The position numbers were made by a program, and so were the translations under genes. A stretch of 64,000 bases of DNA from Lachnospiraceae bacterium (lineage in GTDB: Bacteria; Bacillota; Clostridia; Lachnospirales; Lachnospiraceae), in contig SVEG01000002.1 in the NCBI GenBank assembly GCA_015057505.1, forward strand, positions 179,910-243,909. Direction: 5' to 3'. Position 1 is the stretch's first letter; each line of letters starts with the position of its first letter. Positions 15,511-23,305 of the stretch are shown here, one piece after another. Below the pieces are notes generated by a model. That model saw only the letters and a list, made by a program, of their open reading frames with translations. It did no database searches and was not told where the DNA came from.

Positions 15511-17583
15511 ATGTACTACTATAAAGTCTTTGGATATACTTTCAGATGTAAATATGAAATCAAACAGCTTTATGAAGTGCCGGCTACAGATGATTATGAT
15601 GTCGATATCATTATCGGCGAGATGCCGGAGGAAGTAACTGAAGAAGTAGCACAAACAACTGAATTTCCGTGCATTGCATGTAAGAACGGATATTTTTGGA
15701 TGAATAACAACTATGGGACTCTGGCCGTTTACGGTGACGGTCGGATTTATGCGCAGAACACCTCTGATAAAGATGTTTTCTATTTGCTGCAATATGTTCT
15801 CGGCTACGGTATTGCCATGTACGCCCATCTTAACAATCGTATTGCCATACACTGCGGAAGTGTCGTGATAAATGACCAATGCGTCCTGATTGCGGGCGAC
15901 AGCGGTGCCGGCAAATCCACTCTTACGGACGAACTCATTACCGATGGAGCGATAATGTTAAGTGATGACGTAGTTGCTATAGGCTACGATGAGAATCATA
16001 ACCCACTTGTATACCCTGCGTTTCCTCAGCAAAAAATATGCAGGGATGCCGCTATCAAAAAAGGTTACAACTTGGATGATCTTCTCTATGTTGACCCCGA
16101 GAAAGACAAGTTCGCCATTCTTCATACGGATGATTACTCCTCTGAGCCTCACAAGGCTAGTACTTTTATTTATCTTAAGAAGTATGATGATACGGACGAA
16201 GCAAATGCTAAGAAAAACGGAGAATTGATTATTAAAAAGCTAGACGGTTTTAAAAAAGTTACTGTAACTGTCAATAACCTGTATCTCGGTTGTATAATCC
16301 CAAATATCGGACTTTCTGCCGAAGGTTTTCAGTTATGCGTAGATTTAATAAAAGACTGCGACGTCTTCCTTGTAAATCGCCCGTCAAACAGGAATACACT
16401 TCCCGAGATAAAAGACTTTATATACGGCACTCTGAAAGCAAAAGCAAACATGCATACAGCTTGTTATATCGAGACTTTGCGATATGCTGCAACCCAAACA
16501 CTTTCTGACAAAGAAATATTAAACAACATGCCACTTACAGCCTTATACACCTTTGCACGTTTAAACAAGCTTATACCGCTTACAGTCGGCATTTACTCTG
16601 CCTTGCAACCTTCTTCAGACAGTGAAAAGCAACTCTTTCAGTATTGGAAATCCGAAGCTGCTTCTGCGGTTTTTCTTGAATATAAAAAACTTGATTTGAT
16701 TAAGAGGATAGTTGCTCTTGCCGGTGAACGCAGTATTTCGCTGACATTTTTCAAGGGATATTTGCTCGCAAAACTTTATCCTGATTTTGCAATGCGCAAC
16801 AGTTCCGACACCGATATTCTTGTCGATTCGGTGCAACTTAACGAAGTCTTCTCCATACTCGAGGAGCTTGGTTATTATCATCAGGCCGACGTAGACACAG
16901 AGAATGTGTACACTTACATATACAAAGAAGACGATTTTCAGGTTCATAAACTTGAGATTCACACTTCGCTTTTTGAGGATTTGCACGGTGCCAAACTTAA
17001 AATATTAGAGGCACTTAAGCTGTCTTCCCCCGAGAAAAATATTTACGAAGATTTCTGCGGAATAAGTTTGCAAACTTTAAACTACACAGAACACCTTATA
17101 TACCAGATTTTCCACATGGTAAAACACATCGTATATCATGGTTTTTCCGCGAGATATCTGGTTGATACTGCCTTGTTTATTAAAGCCTATTATGAGCAGA
17201 TTGATTGGCAAAAAATGAATGACGTTATAGATTCCCTCGGATATTCCGATTTTTGCAGACAGCTGTACTCCATACTTATTAAACACTTTGATGTGCCAAG
17301 CAATATTATGTGTGGCAAAGATGCCTGTTCTGACGAAGACTTTGATGATTTACTTCAGGATATCCTTAACTTTGGAGCACGCTCCTACAGTGATGAGTTA
17401 TCGCATTACTTCTTCCGTTTTGCAAGATATATTGAAATACGTGAGGAAAAGTCAGGCGAACTCTTTAAAGAAATCACTTTTGACGGCGGGACTGTTCCCA
17501 TAAGAATCGCCCCGTTAGAATATCAGCACAACAAAAAAATGCAGCACAGAATATCCATGCTGCAAAATTTAAAACTGATTTAA
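15511..17583 (+). CDS. HprK-like kinase fused to a family-5 nucleotidyltransferase
   Basis: This 690-residue fusion has two parts. Residues 1-300 match the HPr-kinase-like enzymes of lasso peptide clusters: IHCGS near 113-117, Walker A GDSGAGKST at 129-137, SDD at 151-153 and YPAFPQQKICRD at 168-179. From about 360 it matches the nucleotidyltransferase family found in such clusters, with the metal motif SSDTDILVD near 432-440. In known clusters (paeninodin, pseudomycoidin) separate K and N enzymes phosphorylate and then further modify the C-terminal Ser of the peptide. The RBS overlaps the histidine kinase stop, so it is co-transcribed with the two-component genes. Confidence 0.85.
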   Translation: MYYYKVFGYTFRCKYEIKQLYEVPATDDYDVDIIIGEMPEEVTEEVAQTTEFPCIACKNGYFWMNNNYGTLAVYGDGRIYAQNTSDKDVFYLLQYVLGYGIAMYAHLNNRIAIHCGSVVINDQCVLIAGDSGAGKSTLTDELITDGAIMLSDDVVAIGYDENHNPLVYPAFPQQKICRDAAIKKGYNLDDLLYVDPEKDKFAILHTDDYSSEPHKASTFIYLKKYDDTDEANAKKNGELIIKKLDGFKKVTVTVNNLYLGCIIPNIGLSAEGFQLCVDLIKDCDVFLVNRPSNRNTLPEIKDFIYGTLKAKANMHTACYIETLRYAATQTLSDKEILNNMPLTALYTFARLNKLIPLTVGIYSALQPSSDSEKQLFQYWKSEAASAVFLEYKKLDLIKRIVALAGERSISLTFFKGYLLAKLYPDFAMRNSSDTDILVDSVQLNEVFSILEELGYYHQADVDTENVYTYIYKEDDFQVHKLEIHTSLFEDLHGAKLKILEALKLSSPEKNIYEDFCGISLQTLNYTEHLIYQIFHMVKHIVYHGFSARYLVDTALFIKAYYEQIDWQKMNDVIDSLGYSDFCRQLYSILIKHFDVPSNIMCGKDACSDEDFDDLLQDILNFGARSYSDELSHYFFRFARYIEIREEKSGELFKEITFDGGTVPIRIAPLEYQHNKKMQHRISMLQNLKLI

Positions 17584-17604
17584 TTTGTTATTTACTGCAA
17601 AACA

Positions 17605-17635
17605 AAAACCTGTGTACAAAACGTACACAGGTTAA
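17605..17635. terminator. Bidirectional terminator between the fusion kinase and precursor 1
   Basis: A perfect 11-bp stem (AACCTGTGTAC / GTACACAGGTT) with a 5-nt loop. On the minus strand it is followed by TTTTTG; on the plus strand by a weaker AATTTT. Confidence 0.85.
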
Positions 17636-17645
17636 TTTTAACTTA

Positions 17646-17882
17646 TTATGATTCGAAATCCTCATCCCAACCATGATGTTTATTACAAGGACTTGTTCCA
17701 CCATCGCATCTGCAAAGGTCACTATTGCCGGATCCACTGTTACTACCCCAACTAGGTTTTTTATCAAAATCATTGCCAGGTCTTCCGCCACCACGGCCAT
17801 CATATCCGGGACCACCGCCCCACCAAGCTGTTGCCTGAATCGTAAGTTCCTGAACCTCCGGGCTATTCCATGTCTTCTTCAT
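17646..17882 (-). CDS. Lasso-type RiPP precursor 1 (78 aa, long Gly-rich core)
   Basis: The ATG at 17882 follows AAGGAGG at 8 nt; the frame to 17906 reads through that site. The leader MKKTWNSPEVQELTIQATA has the Firmicute lasso form KKxWxxPxVxxL and a Thr at the second-last position (T18). If cleavage follows A19, the core starts W20 and places Asp28 at ring position 9; W1/E9 rings are known (fusilassin). The 59-residue core is far longer than usual: Gly-rich, then DLCRC, another Cys and HH, and it ends in Ser, the acceptor of paeninodin-type kinases. It lies downstream of a cyclase gene with its own promoter. Confidence 0.75.
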   Translation of the reverse strand: MKKTWNSPEVQELTIQATAWWGGGPGYDGRGGGRPGNDFDKKPSWGSNSGSGNSDLCRCDGGTSPCNKHHGWDEDFES

Positions 17883-17939
17883 ATCTATATCCTCCTTAAG
17901 AGTCACTGTCTACACAACTATTCATACTAACTTGACTGT

Positions 17940-17968
17940 ATTGTAAACCATGCCAAAGCAAAATGCAA
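17940..17968 (-). promoter_or_regulatory. Sigma-A promoter of precursor 1
   Basis: TTGCAT (17968-17963), a 17-bp spacer and TACAAT (17945-17940) lie 57 bp before the start. The TAACAAnnTTGTTA palindrome of the other precursor promoters is not present here. Confidence 0.65.
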
Positions 17969-18004
17969 TACTTATTTCAAAAATGTAAGAATTTTATTTT
18001 GCTG

Positions 18005-19927
18005 TTATTTATCAGCAACTTCTTTTACGTCCTTAGAACGCACTATAAGATTTTGAAGTTTAAAACACTCAGCAAGACACATAAATACACCTCTATCATA
18101 CATTTCATCCGCTTCAGACTTTTTCTGACTCGCCCATCTCTCCAGCATCTCCCAGTTTAAATATCTGTTCCAATACTCTTTGTCAATCATTGAAAGAGTT
18201 TTCTGCTTGCGATAAAGATAATCACTTTCCTTTTCAGGTTCGCTAACCTGATTATTCCAACTCGGTGACTCCTTTATATCTCTGTTATAAAGAGACTCCG
18301 GGATAATATCCTTAAACGCCTCTCTGAAGATATAACGGCTCTTGCCATTCTTAAGATACATGTGTCTTGGTATGGAAACAGCAAAATCAATTACTCTGTA
18401 ATCAAGATACGGCACCAAATACCTTACACCGGAATACGCACCATAAAGTGCTGTTACATCAAGTCTGTTGCGACTACCTCCGTCTTCAATATAGGCAATT
18501 GAATCATACGCAAATTTCAAAGGCGGACGGTCATTAATGTCAAATTTTTCAAAAAAACTTGCTTTCAGTATATCCCCAACTCCAAATACTCCTTCATATG
18601 CATTCAACAGCTTCTTCCTTGAATATTTCAGATTCGTGCGACATCTCAAAAAAGTAACATATAGCCTATGTTTTTTCCCCTTCGTTGTTGACCACATATA
18701 TTTGAGATATTGCATATACTCCTTATGATAAATCAGCTCGTAGGGGTTACTTCGATGACTTACCCCTTCATCGCCGCCATGTCCTGTAAAAATTACTCTG
18801 GCGCCTTTTTTATTAACATACTCTGCCGTATTGCAAATTTGTATCGTATTGGTATATGGTGGCATAATATATGCATTTACAAATGCCTTACTAAAATCAA
18901 TATCCAAACCAATCTGATTCATCTTCCGTGTAATTGTACTATCCTCATCAAATGCAATTTTTGCATTGGAATAATCGCATACTATACTCTCTTGGTTGCA
19001 AATATCCTCTATAACAATTCTTTCATCATATTCTGCCATTGGAATTTCATTCGGAGATACTGACCATGAAAAATATACTGCTTCTCTTCCAAACCTGTTA
19101 ATAAGTATATCTATTACCCCCGAATCTAGTCCACCTGAAAGCTCTGCCCCGACAAGTCCTGTCACTGCAGCAAGCCTTCTCTGTACAGCATCTGTAATCA
19201 ATTCCCGCAACTTATCTATATATTCTTCTTCCGAACGCATACGAATCTTTTTACTGCCTAACTTCCAGTATTCCTGTTTGGTAAAATTAATCCTTCCGTC
19301 GTTAACACTGAATGTCATGTATGTAGCCGGTTTCACACAAAAAATATGTGCAAACTCGGTATTCTCCGTACTCATGCTTCCGTCTCCGACTATCTTACCC
19401 CAAAGCCATCTTTCGCGCACAGATACATCCACCTGCTCCATTGCCACAAGTCCTCTTATATCTGTAGAGAAAATGACTTTGTTATCATCTGTATAATAAA
19501 ATAAAGGTCTAATCCCCATGTGATCCCTGAAAAGAGTCAGCGTTGATTTTTCTTCATCATAAATTGCACCGCTAAAATCACCATTGATGTCTTTAAGACC
19601 CTCAAATCCAAACTTATCAGTATATAAAAACAATAATTCCTCATCAGAAAGGTTGGACTCAAATTCCCCTGACTCTATAAGCTCTTCTCTGTTATAAATC
19701 ACTGCATCTACAACTGCATATCTGCTACCATACTTTATGACAGGCTCACTTACATATGCATTCTCTGATAGCTTTTCACAAAAGCATCCCAAAGAGAAGC
19801 CTGTACCTTCAAATAATTCTTCCGACTTATCTCCATATGCTTTATTCCAAAGTCTCAATTTATTAACATCCTGGCTACCGCTTGCCGCTTTATCAAACGG
19901 ATCCCAAAATCCGTAAATTCCACTCAT
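18005..19927 (-). CDS. Lasso cyclase-like asparagine synthetase homologue (C2)
   Basis: The start is the ATG at 19927 (MSGIYGFWDP), 6 nt after GGAG; the longer frame starts with GTG inside that site. The 640-residue protein has the two-domain asparagine synthetase B fold: an N-terminal glutaminase-like domain (1-210) without the catalytic Cys2, which is Ser, and an ATP-pyrophosphatase domain with the PPi loop ELSGGLDSG near 265. Loss of Cys2 fits lasso cyclases, which adenylate a side-chain carboxylate and form the macrolactam. It follows precursor 3, with a terminator-like hairpin between. Which precursor it serves is not known. Confidence 0.82.
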   Translation of the reverse strand: MSGIYGFWDPFDKAASGSQDVNKLRLWNKAYGDKSEELFEGTGFSLGCFCEKLSENAYVSEPVIKYGSRYAVVDAVIYNREELIESGEFESNLSDEELLFLYTDKFGFEGLKDINGDFSGAIYDEEKSTLTLFRDHMGIRPLFYYTDDNKVIFSTDIRGLVAMEQVDVSVRERWLWGKIVGDGSMSTENTEFAHIFCVKPATYMTFSVNDGRINFTKQEYWKLGSKKIRMRSEEEYIDKLRELITDAVQRRLAAVTGLVGAELSGGLDSGVIDILINRFGREAVYFSWSVSPNEIPMAEYDERIVIEDICNQESIVCDYSNAKIAFDEDSTITRKMNQIGLDIDFSKAFVNAYIMPPYTNTIQICNTAEYVNKKGARVIFTGHGGDEGVSHRSNPYELIYHKEYMQYLKYMWSTTKGKKHRLYVTFLRCRTNLKYSRKKLLNAYEGVFGVGDILKASFFEKFDINDRPPLKFAYDSIAYIEDGGSRNRLDVTALYGAYSGVRYLVPYLDYRVIDFAVSIPRHMYLKNGKSRYIFREAFKDIIPESLYNRDIKESPSWNNQVSEPEKESDYLYRKQKTLSMIDKEYWNRYLNWEMLERWASQKKSEADEMYDRGVFMCLAECFKLQNLIVRSKDVKEVADK

Positions 19928-19973
19928 TTTCGTCTCCACACATATATAAATTATATAAATTTATATTACAATA

Positions 19974-20010
19974 CAAAAAAAGTCCTTGTCAACAGAGTGC
20001 AAGGACTTTA
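19974..20010 (-). terminator. Terminator/attenuator between precursor 3 and cyclase C2
   Basis: The stem AGTCCTTG / CAAGGACT, followed on the minus strand by seven Ts, lies just after the precursor 3 stop. Partial read-through would make more precursor than cyclase, as seen in other lasso operons. Confidence 0.8.
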
Positions 20011-20022
20011 TCGATTATTAAA

Positions 20023-20205
20023 TTAGCTGTTCTTATTCTCCGGTGTATCACCCTTACCGTCGTTATGTCCTGTTAAGGGGCCATGATTGTCATCATTTCC
20101 GCAAAGGCAATCTCCAAAGATTCCTTCATACATTGCCGGAAATAATCCGTCTGCTGTCTCATTGATATTTAACTCTGCTACCATAGGGTTTTCCCACTTT
20201 TTCAT
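20023..20205 (-). CDS. Lasso-type RiPP precursor 2 in map order (60 aa; 'P3' in text)
   Basis: The leader MKKWENPMVAELNINETA has the KKWxxPxVxxL form and Thr17 at the second-last position. With cleavage after A18 the core starts at D19 and Glu27 falls at ring position 9. The core (42 residues) is long and polar, with GDCLCGND, two His and a C-terminal Ser. Asp at core position 1 is unusual. The start follows GAGG. It has its own promoter with an upstream palindrome and is ended by a strong hairpin, with cyclase C2 next downstream. It shares the CxC patch and C-terminal Ser with precursor 1. Confidence 0.78.
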   Translation of the reverse strand: MKKWENPMVAELNINETADGLFPAMYEGIFGDCLCGNDDNHGPLTGHNDGKGDTPENKNS

Positions 20206-20262
20206 TTTAAGTACCTCTTTCTTTATAATATTTTCGAGCTCTTAGCTCTTATTCTTGTAATC

Positions 20263-20290
20263 ATAATAACACTTAAAAAAGCAAAGTAAA
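20263..20290 (-). promoter_or_regulatory. Promoter of precursor P3
   Basis: TTTACT (20290-20285), a 16-bp spacer and TATTAT (20268-20263). The 11 bases CATTTCTTTAC joining the operator to the -35 are identical to those in the 26287 precursor promoter. Confidence 0.7.
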
Positions 20291-20296
20291 GAAATG

Positions 20297-20310
20297 TAAC
20301 AACATTGTTA
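20297..20310. promoter_or_regulatory. Palindromic operator TAACAAnnTTGTTA upstream of P3
   Basis: A perfect 6-2-6 inverted repeat ends 6 nt before the -35 box. The same palindrome at the same spacing is found at 26188-26201. It lies right after the kinase K2 stop codon. Confidence 0.72.
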
Positions 20311-20314
20311 GAAT

Positions 20315-21220
20315 TTATTTTCTAACCGTACCGGCAATCCTAAAAGCCTCTTCTGCGACCTGCTTCGTACTATCGCCTTCAATCGGTCTGGCAATACGAT
20401 ATGTCGGCACATTTGCAGCCATCTCAATACAAAGCTGTCCAAACTCCGGATTATACTTTCTCTCTCTGAGCAAATGTCTTAAAAATAAATTATTTGCATA
20501 AACTATAAACTTGTCAAAACCGGCAATCTCCTTAATCTCAACCTCCTCATTATTTGTAAGTCCAAGCATTATAAACGCCTTCACCGGTATCTTCTCTAGT
20601 CCAAACTCTCCCTGATACGGCACCATAAATTTATCCTTATCTTCGTTAATGTATATTAAATCATCAAGATTATAGCCCTTCTCTATCGCTACATTCCTGC
20701 ACAGCTTCTGAAAAGGAAACGCAGGATATGCATATGTAAGTTTCTTATCAACAGTCTCAACAAATGCCATATCGTCTGCCATAAGGTGATATCCACGCTC
20801 TAAAAAAGCCGTGGTAAGTGTTGACTTACCTGCCCCACTTTCTCCTGCTATAAGCACTGCTCCGTCTCCGTCTGCAACAGCACTGCAATGAATTGAAAGA
20901 ATTCCTCTCTGCGCGGCAATCATGGACATACCAAAACCCAAAATAAAATTTCTAAGAGCCTGTACTTTACCGCCTTCCTTAAGACGATACCCTATTCTAT
21001 TTCCATTCTCTACAATAAGCCATGTCGTAAGATTAGAAAGCCAACTAAAAGTTGCACCAAAATCATACTTCTTGTCACTAATATGTTTAATACTCTCCGG
21101 CACTTCACAAACTCCGACATAAATCTCCGGAGCCCCCTCCATATCAGCAGTCTCCTCGACGAGCTGCGGAAAATACAAATCAGATACTATACTAAGACCA
21201 TATAAACGATATCGATACAT
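20315..21220 (-). CDS. HprK-like lasso peptide kinase (K2)
   Basis: The start is at 21220 (MYRYRLYGLSI), 5 nt after AAGGAGA; the longer frame to 21289 overlaps the exporter gene. The 301-residue protein has the HPr kinase-like core: IHCSA at 110-114, Walker A GESGAGKST at 126-134, ADD at 148-150 and YPAFPFQKLCRN. The start and core parallel the fusion at 15511-17583 and K1 at 25273-26166. Homologues such as PadeK and ThcoK phosphorylate the C-terminal Ser of lasso precursors. The adjacent P3 ends in Ser and is a likely substrate. HPr itself is not a likely one. Confidence 0.85.
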   Translation of the reverse strand: MYRYRLYGLSIVSDLYFPQLVEETADMEGAPEIYVGVCEVPESIKHISDKKYDFGATFSWLSNLTTWLIVENGNRIGYRLKEGGKVQALRNFILGFGMSMIAAQRGILSIHCSAVADGDGAVLIAGESGAGKSTLTTAFLERGYHLMADDMAFVETVDKKLTYAYPAFPFQKLCRNVAIEKGYNLDDLIYINEDKDKFMVPYQGEFGLEKIPVKAFIMLGLTNNEEVEIKEIAGFDKFIVYANNLFLRHLLRERKYNPEFGQLCIEMAANVPTYRIARPIEGDSTKQVAEEAFRIAGTVRK

Positions 21221-21250
21221 TCTATTCTCCTTATCTCTCATATGTGTATA

Positions 21251-21277
21251 AAGCGACAGATTAAATCTCTGTCGCTT
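21251..21277 (-). other. Intercistronic stem-loop over the exporter stop codon
   Basis: A perfect 10-bp stem (AAGCGACAGA / TCTGTCGCTT) with the exporter TAA in its loop. On the minus strand there is only a short T run, so it may be an mRNA stability element or a weak attenuator. Confidence 0.6.
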
Positions 21278-22952
21278 TTTTATTCTCAATCATTATCTCT
21301 TTATCGCAATACTTAAGAACGCTCTTCCTATGCGTAATTACCATACAGGTCGGCTTCGGCTCAAACTTTGCAATACCTTCAAGCACGGCAAGCTCTGTTG
21401 CCTCATCCAGCGCAGATGTAGCTTCATCCAGAATAAGGAACGGTGCACGTCTGATAAGTGCTCTCGCAATTGCAATTCGCTGGGACTGACCTTCTGAAAG
21501 ACCGTGTCCCTTCTCACCGATAACCGTATCAAGTCCCTTCGGAAGCTTCATAATAAAATCATATGCCGCTACCAGTTTAAGAATCTCTATCATCTCTTCT
21601 TCTGTGGCATCCAATCGACCCATACGGATATTTTCACGGATGGTTCCGCTTATAAGCGTATTACCCTGCGGCACATATGACATAAACTGCCTACAACCAG
21701 CATTAGCAGTCTCACTCTCGCCTGCCGAATTATAGAAAGTTATCTTTCCTTCATCAGCATCCATAAATGACATAATAAGACGTATAAGCGTCGTCTTCCC
21801 GATTCCCGATTCACCGACAACAGCAACTGTCTCACCCGGCTTAATGTCAAGATTGACATCCACAAGCACCGGTTCGTCCGTATATCCAAATGATACATGT
21901 TCAACCTTAATGCCGATATTCTCTGCCGTAATATTCTCTGCCGTATATTCCTCTTCTTCAATATTTTGAAGTTCCATTACTCGTCCTGCAGAAGCAAGTA
22001 TGGATACAATCTTCGGTATATGCTGTGCAAGCTGCATTATAGGCGATTGCACTCTGTTAACGAGTGTTAAAAACACCGACATTGTTCCGTATGTAATTAC
22101 TTTAGCCGCTATCTGGAACGCACCAACCGTAAATGCCACAATATATCCAAGCTGAAATGTCATGGACATAATTGTCGAAGACACCATGCTAAGCTTAGTT
22201 CTCTTATATACCCAGTAAAACCTGTCTTCTCTAAGCCCTACAAGTCTGTCCGATGCATACTCTTCATTGGTAAAAGACTTCATGATAAGAAGATTGGCAA
22301 TACTCTCCTGCAAAAAGGAACGGTATGCCGCCTCTGACTCCTGTACTTTTACCTGGAGCTTCTTCATCTTACCGCCAAGCAACCAACTCACAACAGCCGC
22401 AACAGGTGCAATAAAAAGTGAAAATAGTGCCAATAACGGCGAATAATAGAACAGCGTAAAGAACACAAGCAACAATTCAATTATCAAAGTAACAATGGAC
22501 GGAAGTGTTGTTATTATTCCATCCGCGATATTGCCCGCGTCACTTGTAAGTCTGGTCATTAAATCGCCCGTATGATACTTTTGAACATCAAGCCACTTGG
22601 ACGCCAGAATTTTATCATAAACCTGCTTACGGATTCCGAAAGTAAACTTCTCGTTTAACATTGTTTTGACCATAACCCATATAACATCAAACACCTGCAT
22701 CAAAACAATCATAGCGAAATAAATCACTATAAGCATAATAAGCATATTATCCGTTCCGGCTATTGCATCATCTATAATCCTCTTAGAAATAAGGGTCATC
22801 AACAATGAAATGCCCGTTCCCAAAAGACTGAATAACATCATAAATATTATTCGTCCCAAATACGGCTTGGAATAAAGAAGTAGCCAGCGCATATATCGCA
22901 TCTGGTTATCCCTATCCTTCCATAAAGCCTTTGCTTTCTCGATTTTACCCAT
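21261..22952 (-). CDS. ABC exporter (fused TM and ATPase domains)
   Basis: This 563-residue protein has a six-helix type I exporter domain (about 25-300) and an ATPase with Walker A GESGIGKTT near 376, signature LSEGQSQR, and Walker B FLILDEATSALD. It has no N-terminal C39 peptidase domain, so leader removal must be done elsewhere (B2 at 26507-26938). It resembles the D proteins of lasso clusters, which export the mature peptide and often give self-immunity. It sits between the PqqD-like and K2 genes in a tight minus-strand operon. Confidence 0.88.
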   Translation of the reverse strand: MGKIEKAKALWKDRDNQMRYMRWLLLYSKPYLGRIIFMMLFSLLGTGISLLMTLISKRIIDDAIAGTDNMLIMLIVIYFAMIVLMQVFDVIWVMVKTMLNEKFTFGIRKQVYDKILASKWLDVQKYHTGDLMTRLTSDAGNIADGIITTLPSIVTLIIELLLVFFTLFYYSPLLALFSLFIAPVAAVVSWLLGGKMKKLQVKVQESEAAYRSFLQESIANLLIMKSFTNEEYASDRLVGLREDRFYWVYKRTKLSMVSSTIMSMTFQLGYIVAFTVGAFQIAAKVITYGTMSVFLTLVNRVQSPIMQLAQHIPKIVSILASAGRVMELQNIEEEEYTAENITAENIGIKVEHVSFGYTDEPVLVDVNLDIKPGETVAVVGESGIGKTTLIRLIMSFMDADEGKITFYNSAGESETANAGCRQFMSYVPQGNTLISGTIRENIRMGRLDATEEEMIEILKLVAAYDFIMKLPKGLDTVIGEKGHGLSEGQSQRIAIARALIRRAPFLILDEATSALDEATELAVLEGIAKFEPKPTCMVITHRKSVLKYCDKEIMIENKKATEI

Positions 22953-22955
22953 AAC

Positions 22956-23228
22956 CTAAGCCTCTCCGATAATACCGATACTCTCCAAACTATTAAGGAA
23001 CTTAAGTACTTCCTGCTCACAAACCTCTTCAGTAACATCATATTCTGCCATAAGATTTGCAATAATCTTCTCTACTGTAATATTCTCTTCAAGCATATCC
23101 CAGATATCATTACCGACACCTTTAATCATAAAATACTTGCCGTTCTCAAAATCCACCATGACCTTCTCTCCTGCAAGGTCCGTTACATTTAAAACTCTTT
23201 TGATTGTAATAGTTGATGTTCTGTTCAT
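22956..23228 (-). CDS. PqqD-like RiPP recognition protein (lasso B1)
   Basis: The start is at 23228 (MNRTSTITI), 6 nt after AGGAGG; the longer frame begins inside that site with TTG. The 90-residue protein has the PqqD layout: three beta-strands (KVMVDFENGKYFMIKGVGNDIW), then helices with the conserved IWDMLEE and IANLMAEYDVTEEVCEQEVLKFLNSLESIGII. B1 proteins bind the leader peptide and deliver the precursor to the B2 protease. It is the only one in the window, so it probably serves all three precursors. It is followed closely by the exporter gene. Confidence 0.9.
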   Translation of the reverse strand: MNRTSTITIKRVLNVTDLAGEKVMVDFENGKYFMIKGVGNDIWDMLEENITVEKIIANLMAEYDVTEEVCEQEVLKFLNSLESIGIIGEA

Positions 23229-23305
23229 CATTATCCTCCTCAATCCCCAATATAAAATAATATAATAATATTTTACTACAAAAAAGAATACTTGGCAATG
23301 ATTGT

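Noticed and set aside
17883..17906. Longer start for precursor 1 (MTLKEDID...)
   Set aside because: It reads through the AAGGAGG ribosome site; the ATG at 17882 fits the spacing and the conserved leader.
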